Below, in pieces: positions 22,315 to 35,276 of a DNA stretch of 64,000 nt. Under the pieces are notes generated by a model that saw only the letters and a program-made list of their open reading frames with translations, was not told the DNA's origin and did not search any database. Each line of letters begins with the position of its first letter. The stretch's first letter is position 1. This stretch comes from Neoechinorhynchus agilis. Its lineage: Eukaryota; Acanthocephala. The stretch is from contig CM121343.1 of the NCBI GenBank assembly GCA_051530055.1, positions 4,340,001-4,404,000 of the forward strand, read 5' to 3'. A program made the position numbers and the translations under genes.

Positions 22315-23465
22315 TCGATGACTAACTCGTTCTTAACAAGAGATACAAACTCCTTTTTTACTTCATAACTTTCTTTTCGTACCTATCCATTAAAAGCTCT
22401 TCATAAAATCTTCCCATCGCCCTTCTCATCTTCCCAATATAATCGTTCACTTTTAGCGAACATCCCCGAACATTTTCTCCATCCCAAAACTCGAAGAGTG
22501 AGGGACTTCCCAGCTTTTTTGATTACGTGCAAATGCACCGGCGCCCGAAAAACAGCAACGGTCAATCTCGCAGCATTTCCACATAAAACACTCTCCCAAA
22601 TCAAGTAAATAATTATCGCTCGTCTCAACTTTAAACTCGTTTTAATCATTGCCAATCACTCATCCCAATTCAAATTTTCGATTCGCTTCCGGACTTGTCT
22701 CTTTGGGATGATCAATCGTTCTTGGGCTGGGATATTGACCTTTGTAGTTTTTCGGGCGCCCGTGGAGTGATAGGTCGCTTACCCTTCGAGTTTTTGGGAT
22801 GGGGAAGATGTTCGAGGATGTTCGCTAAAAGTGAAGGATTATATTGGGAAGATGAGGTCTGGGTTAGGTTTGGAGGCGCGATGGAAAGATTTTGTGATGA
22901 GTTTTATGTCCAAAATACCCTTCCCCACCTAATCTACTCCAACACTGGAAGCCTCCTCCCTAAACTAGATAAAATTTCACTGATTTCATCTGCTTCAAGA
23001 GCTGTGGCTTACCAACGGCAATTCAACCATCCTTCTAGAGTACTCTTCCTTCAATGCACACCTTGAGGACCGTGATTTTTCCCGGCTCACCGAATACCTC
23101 AATAAATTTTCAGCAAACAATCGAAACGCCTCTCAACCCTACCACCACAATTTTATCCATATTTTATTTCTATCAGGATAACACTCGCAATCCCAATTTC
23201 GTTTCATCCTTTCTCATCTTGCATCTTCCTCTAAATACGCTCCTTTTTCTGTACTGTTCAATCTTCTCGGATATCATAACCCGAAATGAACCTGAGGAAA
23301 GACTTAACCTCACAAACTCTCTTGATTTCCACCCGGCCAGACCCGTAACCACTCCAAAATCAACAAATCAATAACCACATTCATTAAATCTATTAGTACT
23401 CGAGTGTTCATTGGGACCCAAAAGTACATTGTTTTTTCTATGTTGATTAATAAAACGTGTTATTG
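22315..23465 (+). mobile_element. LINE family A copy with inverted 5' segment; left copy of the inverted block pair
   Basis: The 3' part (about 22.91-23.46 kb) runs in the plus sense and shares the tail 'AATAAAACGTGTTATTGTT' with the copy at 13.2-14.1 kb. Upstream, 22315-22670 is the same family in inverted orientation ('LGWRKCSGMFAKSERLYWED' read on the minus strand), while 22720-22905 is a second, sense copy of that segment ('LGWGRCSRMFAKSEGLYWED'). The inverted 5' piece is what twin priming produces. The block 22315 to about 23390 is repeated in reverse orientation at 35277-36293. No intact open frame. Confidence 0.75.
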
Positions 23466-23888
23466 TTCTTACCAAAAGATTCTTTACTTGGTGAAGACCT
23501 AAACGCCTTAGCTATTGCACATTTGTCAATATTTTCCGTGGGATCAAGTTCCGTACTGATATCCTAGAATGGTTTCCTTATCTTTTAGAGCGTTCGGAAA
23601 GTCTACATTTAAGTTATATTGTTCATTTAATGCGGATTTAAAAGTAATCACAATAACAGTGTTTCTTCAATGCGACGAGTACCTTCTCGGCATTTCTCGG
23701 CATTTCCCGGCATTTCTCAACATTTCCCGACATTTGCCGACATTTAAATGAGTACGTTTGCCAAACTCACCTCTGACTCGATCTTTTTAAAGCACGTGAT
23801 CAAAGCTGAAAAGTTTACCCATTTACTGAGTTGTTCTTTTTTCAATGGGAGTTTAAACTTCGTTTACGCACTCATTTCTTCGTTTTAG
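23466..23888. other. Upstream region of TMEM39-like gene
   Basis: Contains a short run of 'CATTT(C/G)CCGACATTT'-like 10-12 bp repeats at about 23690-23750 and a pyrimidine-rich acceptor 'TCTTCGTTTTAG' ending at 23888, six bases before the TMEM39-like start codon. Confidence 0.55.
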
Positions 23889-23894
23889 GTTAAA

Positions 23895-25130
23895 ATGCAT
23901 AATAAAAGTGAGAACGAAGTATGGCACCGGGAAGCCACAAAATCCAGAGAACTTCGCACAGGATGGTATGACATTCGAAAACACACCGCCAGGAGATTGC
24001 TTATTGGACAACATTATCAGCGAGAGGGTGTTGCCGCTGCTTCGTTAACTCATCGCATTGAAGAGGGCAATGTTCGGAATAGCCGTCACTCACATACCTT
24101 GGATATGATCATTTTTATGCTAATATATTACATTTACGATACAATCAGATACGACCGTAATTGTATAAAAGCATCTTTGTGGGCACTTCGTAAACAAAAT
24201 GGAATTGTAGCTGATCATTTGCTCACTATAAGGAAGTATTGGTATAAAAGTGCTGATATCTGCCTTACAGCTTTGATAATTCATGAAATACGCACGATTA
24301 TATCCTTACGGCATATGAACTCATTACCACGATCTTGGAGATGTGATATTCGAAACTGGCTTATTTCAAGTTTCACGTCTTAAAAACTTATTCGCTGCTT
24401 TCTGATCGCTCCATCGTTAACGATTATTCAAATCACAATATCGAACGTAAAGAATGTTTTAGTATGTCTTCTAGCATGTATTGTTTATACGATTGTGGAC
24501 GTTAAATCAGCATGGACCGTGACTCCTATATCTAAATACGATCATAAATGTTCCAGCGACTACGATATAAGACTGGAGAACAGTTTATTGTGGTACCGTC
24601 TTATATTAGGTTTGCTCCAGGCTATGATAGACTGCCTTGTCGTCGCTGTGGTAGTTAACCACAGACCACCCATTTTATCGGCTATTTTTGTTTCAATTTT
24701 TATCTCGTCGTTTTGTAATTATGTTTCACGGGACACAATCACAAGCTTTGAGAAAAACTCCCTCCATTTGGGAACTTGGATATGGCTCTACAACAAAAGC
24801 AAAAGTCCGCCGAAATGGAGCAGTCTAAAGAGTTATCGACAAGGTGCCATTGTCAGATACCGAGGACGTTTATTTGTTGCAAGAGATGAATACAATGCAG
24901 CTGAACCAGGGTGCTTTCAACATTATCTATCGAGACAGTTATTCAGAAACAAGTCTAGACTCTATGAGTACTCGTTGGTGATTTTCATTGTTGTACTCAT
25001 CAAACAAGTAACCTCTATTTTATTTTGTTTTGACTACGCCACGTTGAACGTTCAAGTACTAATGTTATTTCCTTCGTTCATAACTTTATACAAACTTACT
25101 CATCTGTGTTCATTAAATGATCGACTCTAG
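23895..25130 (+). CDS. TMEM39: TMEM39-like endoplasmic reticulum membrane protein
   Basis: TMEM39A/B proteins (SUSR2 in Drosophila) are multi-pass ER proteins tied to phosphoinositide and collagen trafficking and autophagy. Two exons: 23895-24369 and 24463-25130, joined in frame by a 93-nt intron (A|GTTTCA ... TTTTAG|TA) that is a multiple of three and contains an in-frame stop. The product is about 380 residues versus about 490 in vertebrates. The C-terminal half aligns clearly: 'NSLHLGTWIWL' for 'KSAAHLGKWQKL' and 'RQGAIVRYRGRLFVA' with 'YNAAEPG' for '[25 protein letters not shown]', then two hydrophobic spans. The N-terminal half is divergent, with three to four hydrophobic spans. It sits 1.4 kb upstream of Piezo in the same orientation. 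Confidence 0.78.
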
Positions 25131-26567
25131 TTTGTGTTGGACGGCAAAAGGTTTTTGTGCTTATCAGATTCGGATACTAAATTTTTGATTTGAATTAAAA
25201 GATAATCCAAGGTCTCATCAAAGGAAATAAAAAATACATAAAATTCGGCACAAAAACTTTTGAAACATTAACAACAAAACATAAGACGGCCATTATGAAT
25301 AATAAGAAATTAAGGCACGTTTTCCATTCAAAGGGTTCTTTATTCAATTTAAATTTCAAACATGATTTAGAGTTTGAATTAAGTGCCACCTTCTTCGGGT
25401 TGCATTATTTTCATTTCAAGTTCCATTAACAATTAAGTTGAAAAAATATACTTGCAAGTTAATTTCCACTCGTTTAAATTTCGTTCGTCGAAGTTGCTTT
25501 CATCAAAATAACCAATAATTTGAATTGTGGGTTAGATTTTAACAGATTAAATAAAATATCAAGCGATAATTTACGTACGATTCAATATATTTGCAGGTTT
25601 TGACTAAACATGATCCACTGTCGATATGTGAGGCGGTGCAAGGGTATAAGATTAGAAGTCTTGATTAAATACGTTTTGAACCTCGTAGGGTACTGATGAT
25701 GAACCCGAAATCAAAAAGATTTTGATTGTAATGTTGCTCAAACGTTTCCATTGCCACATTTTTTCACCTATATTAGCGGCCATGCTCATGACAGTTATGA
25801 ACTTAACGATATGAGTTAGTATTTGCGTACCAGTTATGCAAATTCAGAGTGAATAAGATGATGACAAAGCGATTTAGGTGATTTCATCACGCTATTTAGT
25901 TCATCAAATGGGATTCTGATCTTGACGAGTATTATCGGAAAAGACTTAAGTGCTTTCCAAACTGCCATTAATCAAATAAAACGTAATTTAAGGTGTCTTT
26001 TGCTGAATTATCTGTGAGGATCCATTCGAGGACACATTTACCAAAAAACATAAACATTCTCTGTGAGCTATTTTGCCTCCTTCCTGTCCGAATTACACAA
26101 TTATCGAACGGCAAATCTGATGGGTTTGCATGGTTCAAAGGGACGAAAACCTACGCTCCTGCAATCATTCCTGGAATTCGGAACCAATATTTACAGCTCG
26201 AGCGAAAATTACATCCATGTGAGTGGCACCATTATTTTTGACACGAAAATTGTGGCATGACCTTATCTCATCCTTTAGCCGACTAGCGTGCCCTACCTGT
26301 AACCAGAGAAATTCCATTTCGCTTCCTAGACTCCGATCGTATAAAAATCCTGCATTTCCGCATATCACTGACTTTCTACATTCCTTTCCTTTATCGCGTT
26401 TGTTTCAGGCGGGCACATTTGTGCACAATGCATAAAAAATCCCGTCTATTTTTGGCTCATTATTATTCTTTTATCTTTTACTTGTCTATAACGCTTCCCT
26501 GTCCGCCGGTCACGCCCACCATCTCATTCAAAATCTATAAAAAAGAGCTCGAATGTTATTGGCATAG
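25131..26567. other. Noncoding stretch between TMEM39-like gene and Piezo
   Basis: I searched for Piezo N-terminal exons and found none. At 25618-25660 there is a relic of the 'TCGATATGTGAGG' MITE family found in the GAPVD1 intron. Overlapping open frames at 26.0-26.4 kb lack resemblance to known proteins. Confidence 0.5.
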
Positions 26568-26579
26568 AAAACACATTGG

Positions 26580-29500
26580 ATGTTGATGGCAGAATTTTTA
26601 CGGCGCTTCCTCGAAATTCACCAATTTAAGCTTTTAATGCTATGCCTCATCACCTCAGCGTTGATGAGACCGGTGAGTATTCAAAAAATTGCATTAATTT
26701 AAACTAGTTTAAAAAATCTCGTCCAAAGCACCCTTGCCTGCTTGGCTTCATGGATATTACAATGATGTTCGTTGTATCATTACTTGAAGGACGTCCTGTC
26801 TTACTACTTGCTATTCTGTACCAAATGTTTGTTGGCGTTATGCTCTTACACACAGCAACCTACATCAATTCACTTCGAAATTGGATCATTAAGCTCATAT
26901 GTCAGGTGAGCTTATTTTATGAAAAATGGCTTGAAATCTAACTCCTAGCACATTGCATCATCCCCCCAAGTGGATTGTGTGCTGTTTACCCGCGGCAATG
27001 CTACAATTTCACTTTCGTCGCTACTCCAGTGGATCGGGTTCGACAAGCAGGCAGCAATACTCCACGCTGTAATGGTATTTAACACAACTATCACGGAATT
27101 CTGGTGTATAGACGCTTAAAACATTCGATTTAGCCATCATGCCTTGTACTTTGCGCTACCATTTTAATAACTTGGTCTCGGTACACTCAAATGCGCACTC
27201 GAAGGCAAATGAGTCTGAGGGATTTTCCCGATAAGAGTTTTGTTTATGCGGAGCCGCGATACTCACTGGCGTTTCCATCGAACGCTATTCAAGCAGCTGA
27301 AAAATCGCAACAAGAAAATCAAGACGAAAGGAGGGGAAGACCAAATGAATTTCTCATGGATATTCCATCGTATGAACATACCGATTCGACCGTTAAAACC
27401 TATCTTAAGTTCTTAATCAACTTTTTCTTTTATCGATTCGGCCTCGAGGTATTCAAGTTTTCCTTCTAACTTCGACTAAATTTCATACATATATGAAGGT
27501 AATAATCAGTGCTCTGATCTTGATCGCATCAATGCGAGTCGACTGGATCGCACTGCTCTACATTTTAATGGCTTGTCTTTGTATATTCACTAAAAGAAGG
27601 AATTTAGCCAAAATGTGGAAATTACCAATGCTTAATACTAGTTTTATTATTTGTCTTGAGTACATCTATTGGATGGGTATACCCACGTTTGGTCGTAAGT
27701 TAAATTTAATTACGCGTTTAATACATTTTGACCTTTTACCGCAACAAGATGTCTCTGAAAATTTTCGATTACTCATAGATAAAGGCTTTTTAAGTATTAA
27801 TAGAAAGATTATATTTGGTAAGCGAATTAGTCAATTGTGTGTATTTAAACGGTTCCACCCTTAAAGTCGACTGTTTTTTATTCCTATTGCTCAAATGCCA
27901 ATCTCATCAATTCTCGGCGGAATTTACTTCCTCTCTTACATTGTATGCCGGAAGCAATGGAAATGGACATTCGGAATATTCAGTTTTTGACTTTACGGAT
28001 GCCACGAGGTAAGCGCAAGATGTTCTTTGATAGCAACAGCATCTTCGAACTCTCGAAATTTTTAAGGAGCTCAATTGACCTTCTAAAACGAATTATATTC
28101 TCACATGGTCTCATATTTTCCATTCTCGCATTATATATCGCCGGAACTATAAGCTCAAGTGTTTTCAGTCTCATATATCTCGCATACAGTTTCCTACTTC
28201 TGTATGCTGGAACCGATTTGCTGCTGTATGCGTCCCCAAGATTAAAACGGGCATGGAATCTTGTATTAATAACTTGTCTATTAATAATGTTTATGAAGAT
28301 ATTTCTTTATGTAAATTTAGTTTTCATTATAACAAACCCAAATTGAGTTTTTAGACACTTTCATGTGCGTTTACGGATCGTTGGTTCTCCGTGATTTCCG
28401 GTTACCGATGCTATAAACATTCTAGGAGATACGAAAATGGTTGTGTATATCCTCAAATCATTAACCCAATTTTTTAGGTCCCCCTCGAGGTGCTAAAGCA
28501 TTGAAACACTTGAATAAGTCAAAGATATTCGTTGATGCTATTTGTCTTATATTAATCACAATACAAAAAAGGATTTTCAATAGTCAATTATTTCAGCTCG
28601 TCGTAGAAGATCTTAGAGCAGCTTCACAGTTAACAACAATGGGAGCCAAAATTTACAACGAATTAATTGCGAAACGCTTAGCAGCTCATTATGAAATCGA
28701 ACAACTGAAATTTAAAGAGATCAGCAAACGATTGCAACAAATCAAAGACGAGCAGGGCGATGCGTCTCTTCAGTTAAAGCTGCATGGTGGACATAGAAAA
28801 ATCGAAAAAGTGAGTCTCTTTAAAGACAAATACCGAGGTTCAAATCAGAAACCCATAGAACGAAATGATAGCATTCGTGGAGAAATCTAACACAAGCCAT
28901 CCATCGCCTACTGATGAAGCCAGCTTAAAAAGAATATCCATATTTTCGGTATCGAGCTGGACCGATTTGAGCCCAGATAGCTCCGATTATTTATCAGCAC
29001 TGAATGATTATAAAGAAACTCACTTCCAAGAGATATTCAAAGTATTAACTACGGACCACAGTCACAACTTCTGCAAGTCCATTATTTAATTTTGCAGTAA
29101 TTTTTAAGATTCTCACTTAGATTCATCGCCCATAATGCGTCACCTCCAGTTTCTCTACAGATCGATCGCTACCATGACTATTTCTTATCTTAGAGAAGAA
29201 TCTCTTGTTTTACTGAAAATTGATGAAGATCTTGCTGCAGAAAAACGGCGAATAAAAAATCTGAAGCTTCAAAAAGTTGCGACACTACCTGGGAGGTCAT
29301 CTACAGTACTCAAGAATTCACTTCTTCATGAAATCTTACAATGCTTTTACTTCTACTTTGCCACTTATTCAGCGGAGATTTGCTACGTCTTAATGACACT
29401 GTGCCACACGATTTCTGGATCGGTCTTATCGCTTCCACTACCGTTTCTGGCGTTTTTATGGGGAATGCTTTCCATTCCCCGACCTCCGACCATTTTTTGG

Positions 29501-32257
29501 ACGATTGTAATAGGTTATACACAGGTAAGAAAGGATAATCTTAGTTGTCTTAAAGCATTTTGTTCAGGCCGCGATCCTTCTTAAATACATAATAAAGTTT
29601 GTTTTCAGTCATTGGGGAATAATGAGCACTGTACTGATGGATACTGCACCAATGTCCCTTGCAACTTTACTCGATCTCAAATTGTCCAAACGGAGCGGTC
29701 AGACCAGTATGTGGCAGCTATCGCAATTCATGGATATTATATTGCTGATTACTCTATTTTTCCATAAAAGCACTTTGCAGGTGAAAGATCTTTGGATATT
29801 AATTCACGAACTTAAATTATTTTCAGAGGTTTTACTTGTGGGGCACTAATAAGTGCAACGAGAAAAAAGGAAACAGTCAAAATATTCCAAGGTCTTTTCC
29901 CCGTTAATTCTTATATATGCATGATTCCTCTTTAGGCAAGGCTTCTCTGCAACATTTAAGAATCAAATAAATAATTGCCTCCGAAATCATTTGCCTGCAA
30001 GCGATTATTATAGTCAAATGTTTTACTTTGATCTTATCGGAATGATTATCGTAATTATGTTCTATAACAGTTTTGGGGTAAGCTGTTGCTTTGTAAAATC
30101 GTATCTCTATCGTCGCCACAGGAATCGTCAAGGACCGATGTCGTTCAAGCACTGAAGGAAAACAAGGTAAAAGATTCAAAAATTTATTTAAAACGACAAT
30201 TTCCAGCCTGAAGGTCCCAACCGCGTTCCTTGTATTGATATTTGTGCAATTCATCTTTATTCTTATCGATAGAGCCATTTATTTGACGCGAAATCGTCTG
30301 ATGAAATTGATATTTTTGATCGTTCAAGTAATTATTGTGCATCTATGGCTCTTTTTCGTTTTACCGATAATGAAAAAAAGGTTGGTTTTGCATGGTTGAA
30401 AAACCTTTAATGATTTCTTTATTAAGGGGATTCGTCCGTAATCAAGCGGCTCAATTGTGGTATTTAGTAAAATGCGCGTATTTTGCTATATCAGCGAAGC
30501 AGTTTAAAAGCGGATATCCTACTTCCACAACTGGGTCTGTATTCTCTCAATCTTATGACCGACTGAATAAATATTTATATAAATTGTAAGTTAAATATAT
30601 GTGCATAAAGTCAAACAACTTTTTTTTGTTGTTGTTGTGTCAGATTGTTAGCCGTTCCGTTCATGTTCGAAATCCGTTCGTTGATGGGATGGATTTGGAC
30701 GGACACTTGTTTAAATCTATCGAATTGGATTTTAGTGGAAGATATTTATTCTCATATTTTTATTCTTAAATGTGAACGCGACATTGAAAAGGTGAAATGC
30801 ATTTAATAATTATATGTGCTAGTTCGTTTTTTTTAACATCAGTTGCATGAGCAGTCACATTCAAAACAATCGTCGAACAAAATAGCAAAGATGGAAAAGT
30901 TAAAAAACGGAGGATTGTCGTTCATAATTATCATTACGATAATTTGGTTTCCTTTGATGCTGTTTTCATTTTCGTCATCTTTCTATCAAGCCAATCCACC
31001 TACTGTTGTTGACATCAATATGCAATTCGTGCCATATCCAGTGAGTTCATTTACTCCATCTAAATGGATCGCTTTCATAATATTCATGTCCAATTTTCAG
31101 TCAATATTTAATTTTCATATAGAAAATAGTTCCATTCGCTCACTTACAAAGAGGGAGTACTCTCAACTAGGCCAATATTATATTTTTGAAAAGGTAGGTT
31201 TCAAATTCAAGTTTAATTTTACTTGAGTTATTGTAGCAAGCAAGTGAATTCCTTCGAGATTTTCGACGTTTGGATATATCAAAAGTACAAGTGTCGATGG
31301 ATAGCGTTCTTCAATGGCCGATTTCGCCAATAGGAATTAAGGGCTTGATTGATGATCTCAGAAATCATTCATTGGTCCATCGTTTTAAGTGTGACATTTA
31401 CAGGCACCAACAAGACGACGATGGCGTATTTCCGGCCTGGAGAAAAGTCACTTTGCAACGTGTAATCGAAATCAATGACGGTCAACTAATTAAATCTTTA
31501 CGGATAATGTTACTGAGCTCAAATCAAACTGGTAATCAGAACATGTTAGTAGCAACCAAAACCCCAAGTTCACTTCTAATTCTTTAAACATCATAGAACT
31601 CTTATGAATGCAATTCCGAAATTCATTTACATGAAAGGTAACAGTGAAGCGACTGAAATTGAACCTTTAAGAAAAGGCAAGATGGCATCTTCTAATCCGC
31701 TCTTACAAGGTGTTCTTCTAGTCGGACGATACTACATAAATTTGACCTACATTCTCCATAGACGGAAGGACATATATTTCTGGCAAGTTTACGACAAATC
31801 TTTACGTGATCCATCTACAAATGAAGGCGGTAGTTTTGAATTCAGAAGGTCATAATATTCTTAACCAAGAATTTAGTCTCTGAGAAAAACCCGGATCATC
31901 GATCGTTTGAGTTCTACATATTTACCGATCGCATTTCGCCTGATAGCATATCTTTTATTACAAAATATGGGTAAGTCTTTAAAAAAAGTCTTTAATAAAT
32001 GGCGTAGGATTTTCGGCATATATACAACATTCGTTCTGCTCGTTGGGAGCGTGATCAGGTCGATGACTCAGAAATCCACTCAAATAATGTACGAGGAATT
32101 GCCAAACGTCGACAAACTCCTTCAGATTTGCCTTGATATATACCTCGTGAGAGAGAAAAAAATGTTCAACTACGAGGAACGACTATTTTCACAGCTAGTT
32201 TTTATATACCGGTCACCTGAAACCTTGATTGACATCACGTCTGAACCCAATCATTAA
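26580..32257 (+). CDS. PIEZO: Piezo mechanosensitive ion channel, lacking the N-terminal blade in this window
   Basis: Piezo proteins are trimeric mechanically gated cation channels of the plasma membrane. Exons I could bound at the 5' end: 26580-26672, 26729-26905, 26949-27074, 27134-27448, 27499-27817; the rest continues with short introns to the stop at 32255-32257. The sequence begins at a point matching about residue 570 of vertebrate PIEZO1 ('FLRRFLEIHQFKLL' for 'WRLLEIHVYKLV'). Landmarks: the beam-adjacent helix 'RIFNSQLFQLVVEDLRAA' (about 28.6 kb), 'SVLSLPLPFLAFLWGML' (about 29.4 kb), the anchor signature PFX2EX6W seen as 'PFMFEIRSLMGW' (about 30.67 kb), the extracellular cap (31.0-31.9 kb) and the C-terminal 'FIYRSPETLID'. 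About 550-600 N-terminal residues are absent. An acceptor 12 nt before 26580 would allow initiation there. Some middle exon edges are approximate. Confidence 0.9.
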
Positions 32258-32978
32258 TGTTCGTTCATTTTGCAACAAAGATGTTTCCTGTATGTCGCCC
32301 GTACTGCTTTCAGCGTTTGATAGATTTGGGATATCGGTCGAGTATGACCAATAATTTAAAATTCTGACAATCTTTTCACTTGGGAAATGTTGACCAACAA
32401 TGCGGTTTACAACGATTAATCAATGAAAATCTAAGCAGAAACACTTTTCTATTTGAAATCAATTTTTACTTTCTGCGGTCTAACTCATGTTAACCGAAAT
32501 TTTGAACTGCTGTGAGTTTATTACCAATAAAATGTACCGACGAAAAGATATACGGATTTAATGTTGATATCTTAAAGAGTTCACGAGTCGTGCTTTTCCA
32601 AAACGATTAAGAGTGCGTTCCTGAGTTTCATAAATTCTCTACAATACGACCACGCTACTCTTTTGAAAGCGGTCGCTATAATCCAAATCGCTTCCTACTT
32701 CTTTTTTTTTAATTCGGGTAACAGTGAGTGATTTCATGTCTAATCTAATGCATCAAAATTTAATATGTGTGATTTATCCTCTTGGCTTTAAAATAGCCAA
32801 GCTTGCAATCTTGCCATTTAGGATGGCCTCAATAAAAAAGCTTAAAAGTAGTCATTCCACTTTAAGCTTCATTTTTACATAAAAGATGGTCTCAAAATAC
32901 TCTCCTATGGCGTTATGCGCTACATTTCAGCAGTTTATGAGAGATTAGTCGAATCACTCTAAGCAACTACGAATTTAG
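32258..32978. other. Convergent 3' intergenic region between Piezo and the 7TM gene
   Basis: AT-rich; contains a small hairpin near 32845-32880 ('AAAAAGCTTAAAAGTAG' versus 'CACTTTAAGCTTCATTTTT'). No gene seen. Confidence 0.5.
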
Positions 32979-34121
32979 TTATATTTGACTATCGAAAGAG
33001 GGCGGTAGGAACAATGATAACATTCTCTTTCTGAGAGCGGATTGCCACCACTGATAAGACGGAGTTGTGATTGTCATCAAGTTGTACCAAGCGTTGAAAC
33101 TGAACGCAATCGTGTAAATCAGAGCCCTCTTCAGAGTCTCATATTTTCGATCACATTGCGTATCGATTTGATAGCGATAAAGATAGGCATTTACAGTGAC
33201 TAACAAGATTGATGTGACACATCCTAAGAGGTTGCTTCCCAAGGAAAGCAGAGCTGGTCTGATACGCACGAACCACTGACTTCGAGATAAGCTCGTCTTC
33301 ACTTGTCCAAGGCAAGTAATCTTTGTATAAATGAGACTTAGAGCGACTAATGTACCAACTGAATAGACCACAAATGCTATAGCCGGGATAAAAATGGCAT
33401 CGTGTGTGAATCCATCAACGTAGTAGTGATGTATGCCGTAGCCGATTTGGACTGTAGTGTTTTTATATTGCCAATAGACACAAATGTCACTTGAGTACAG
33501 TGTAAACAAGTTCCAAGCTAAACACATAAAGAATGTGGCGGTACAGACAATCTTGGCTTGGCCAGGATGCATCCGTTTACAGGATCTTCTGGTGACATTA
33601 GCTTTGAGTTTGGCGATAGTTGACCAAAGGCAAATGAATGCGATCGATGAAAAAAGTACATTGTCGAAATACGACGATATTTTATTGATCACTAGAGTAG
33701 TCTCGGATTGCGGGACGCGTGTTCCCGTCACTGTCAAGTATATTCCTGAGTTGATCATAAAAAAAGCAGATAGTTGAGTGAGGTAAGCTAAATAGATGGA
33801 AAAGTAAGCAACTCGCATGTTGTCCTCGTGATAAACGAAATGTCCTAAACAAGCGGACACGATGCCGAGGACGGTCGTCAGTATAGAGAATACCAGAAAT
33901 ATGTTTGATAAGGCTGCTGAATCATTGCATGTGTCCGATCGAGTTCGGCATACCGGTAGCAGAAAAGATATATTGGTAGTTGCAGAAAGGAAGACAAGTG
34001 TTTGTGGTTTCTTTACTTCTGCGCGATTAACAATTGGAAGTGTAGGCGGCAGCGGTGGTAGTGGTGGTGGTGGCAGTGGCGGCGGCGGCGGCGGCGGTGG
34101 TGGTGGTTTCATATTGTTCAA
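32979..34121 (-). CDS. Intronless orphan seven-transmembrane receptor with N-terminal polyproline
   Basis: 380 residues in one exon. Residues 5-27 are almost all proline. Seven hydrophobic spans follow, for example 'FLVFSILTTVLGIVSACLG' (TM1), 'IYLAYLTQLSAFFMINSG' (TM2), 'LFSSIAFICLWSTIA' (TM3), 'CTATFFMCLAWNLFTLY' (TM4), 'AIAFVVYSVGTLVALSLIY' (TM5), 'LGCVTSILLVTVNAYLY' (TM6) and 'IYTIAFSFNAWYNLMT' (TM7). There is no DRY at the end of TM3 and only a loose 'NAWYN' where NPxxY would be. This fits a divergent rhodopsin-like or nematode-type chemoreceptor, but no subfamily is recognised. The proline run depends on an encoded CCN/GGN repeat (34051-34110) and may vary in length. No splice acceptor lies just upstream of the ATG, unlike most neighbours. 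The family call is by topology only. Confidence 0.6.
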   Translation of the reverse strand: MNNMKPPPPPPPPPPLPPPPLPPLPPTLPIVNRAEVKKPQTLVFLSATTNISFLLPVCRTRSDTCNDSAALSNIFLVFSILTTVLGIVSACLGHFVYHEDNMRVAYFSIYLAYLTQLSAFFMINSGIYLTVTGTRVPQSETTLVINKISSYFDNVLFSSIAFICLWSTIAKLKANVTRRSCKRMHPGQAKIVCTATFFMCLAWNLFTLYSSDICVYWQYKNTTVQIGYGIHHYYVDGFTHDAIFIPAIAFVVYSVGTLVALSLIYTKITCLGQVKTSLSRSQWFVRIRPALLSLGSNLLGCVTSILLVTVNAYLYRYQIDTQCDRKYETLKRALIYTIAFSFNAWYNLMTITTPSYQWWQSALRKRMLSLFLPPSFDSQI

Positions 34122-35276
34122 TGAATTTTCAAATGGATCGTCCTTTGAGTACCACGAGGCACGAAATTATTGATACCGTTCACTAAGCGTCGTACATTTT
34201 GTGGGTGTATTTCAAGAATGGTGATAGTAAACGAAACGCAAAAGGATCCCGTGTACTAATGCGAAAGTGAAATCAGCACCAATGGGATGCAGCAGCAGCA
34301 GCAGCGGCGGCGGCGGCAGTAGCGATCATCGCGTTATGTGGGAGTATGTGAGCGATATACGAGATGAGGTCGTCGTTGCAGTTCCGAATAGTAACTTTGA
34401 AGATACCAACACAAATGTTGATCGATGCTGAAGAGCACTACTTCTGACAGATTAGGTGGTATCCGTACTCGTGCCACCAACTCTTTAAGATAACATAAAA
34501 AGCACGGTTCGGATCAAAGTTTTGGTTTAAGTATAGTCAAGAAATTGAGTGCTTTTTAGGAAAACTTTACAAGGAGTTAATCTTGAACCACAATTTGCAC
34601 TATCTGGATTTATGTTCTGTATCGCTCACATCAAGAAATCACTCCGATTAAAATGCTCATATTTGCTGTCAGCATGTGATTACCGCATATGTCATGCACC
34701 CACGGGTGTCCCAGAAAAGAAATTATCAGTGACAACAGCACTAAGATCTTTTGTTGCACTTGAAGTTATGCTTTTTACAAGCGAGAACATAAGTAATTTG
34801 ACGGAAAATATGAACAAAATTAAGAGTGCGTCGTTTCACCCAATTTTAGTTTTAGTCCTCAAACAAAAGGCATCCTCAAATATGCGCTGAATATTTACGC
34901 GAATCGTCAAACCTCCGTGAAGTTCCGACAAAGGATTTTTCCTTCAAGTATCAGGAGATTCGCTAAGCGTTCCATCATTGAAAACCGTCTAGTCAATTAT
35001 GTCGAATACTTTTGATCCTTCGAAATTATGGACGCACCCAATTCGATATGTGCGACACGGTAACAATAAACCCGTTGTTATCCTTTCTCGAATCAAAAAC
35101 TGTAACTACCTTGAACTTTTTTCTAGAATTTTTTATTAAAGGGAACGAAATACCTCGATGAAGGGAGGAAACTCACAGTCTCGCCTCCCCGGGAGGTATC
35201 TGAGAATCCGGAGGGATGTACAAACTTATAACCGTCTACGGTCTTGGGCATTGAGCACAAACCAACGCTTCCCAGA
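34122..35276. other. Noncoding stretch with trinucleotide runs and repeat relic
   Basis: CAG/GGC trinucleotide run at about 34292-34323 upstream of the 7TM gene. A 113-codon open frame at 34549-34890 has no recognisable identity. At about 35130-35240 ('GGGAGGTATCTGAG' ... 'CCGGAGGGATGTAC') lies a relic repeated in inverse at 37.02-37.08 kb and, more weakly, at 38.44-38.53 kb. Confidence 0.5.

Noticed and set aside
24384-24462. Stop codon splitting the TMEM39-like frame, suggesting a pseudogene
   Set aside because: A 93-nt intron with plausible sites removes the stop and keeps frame.
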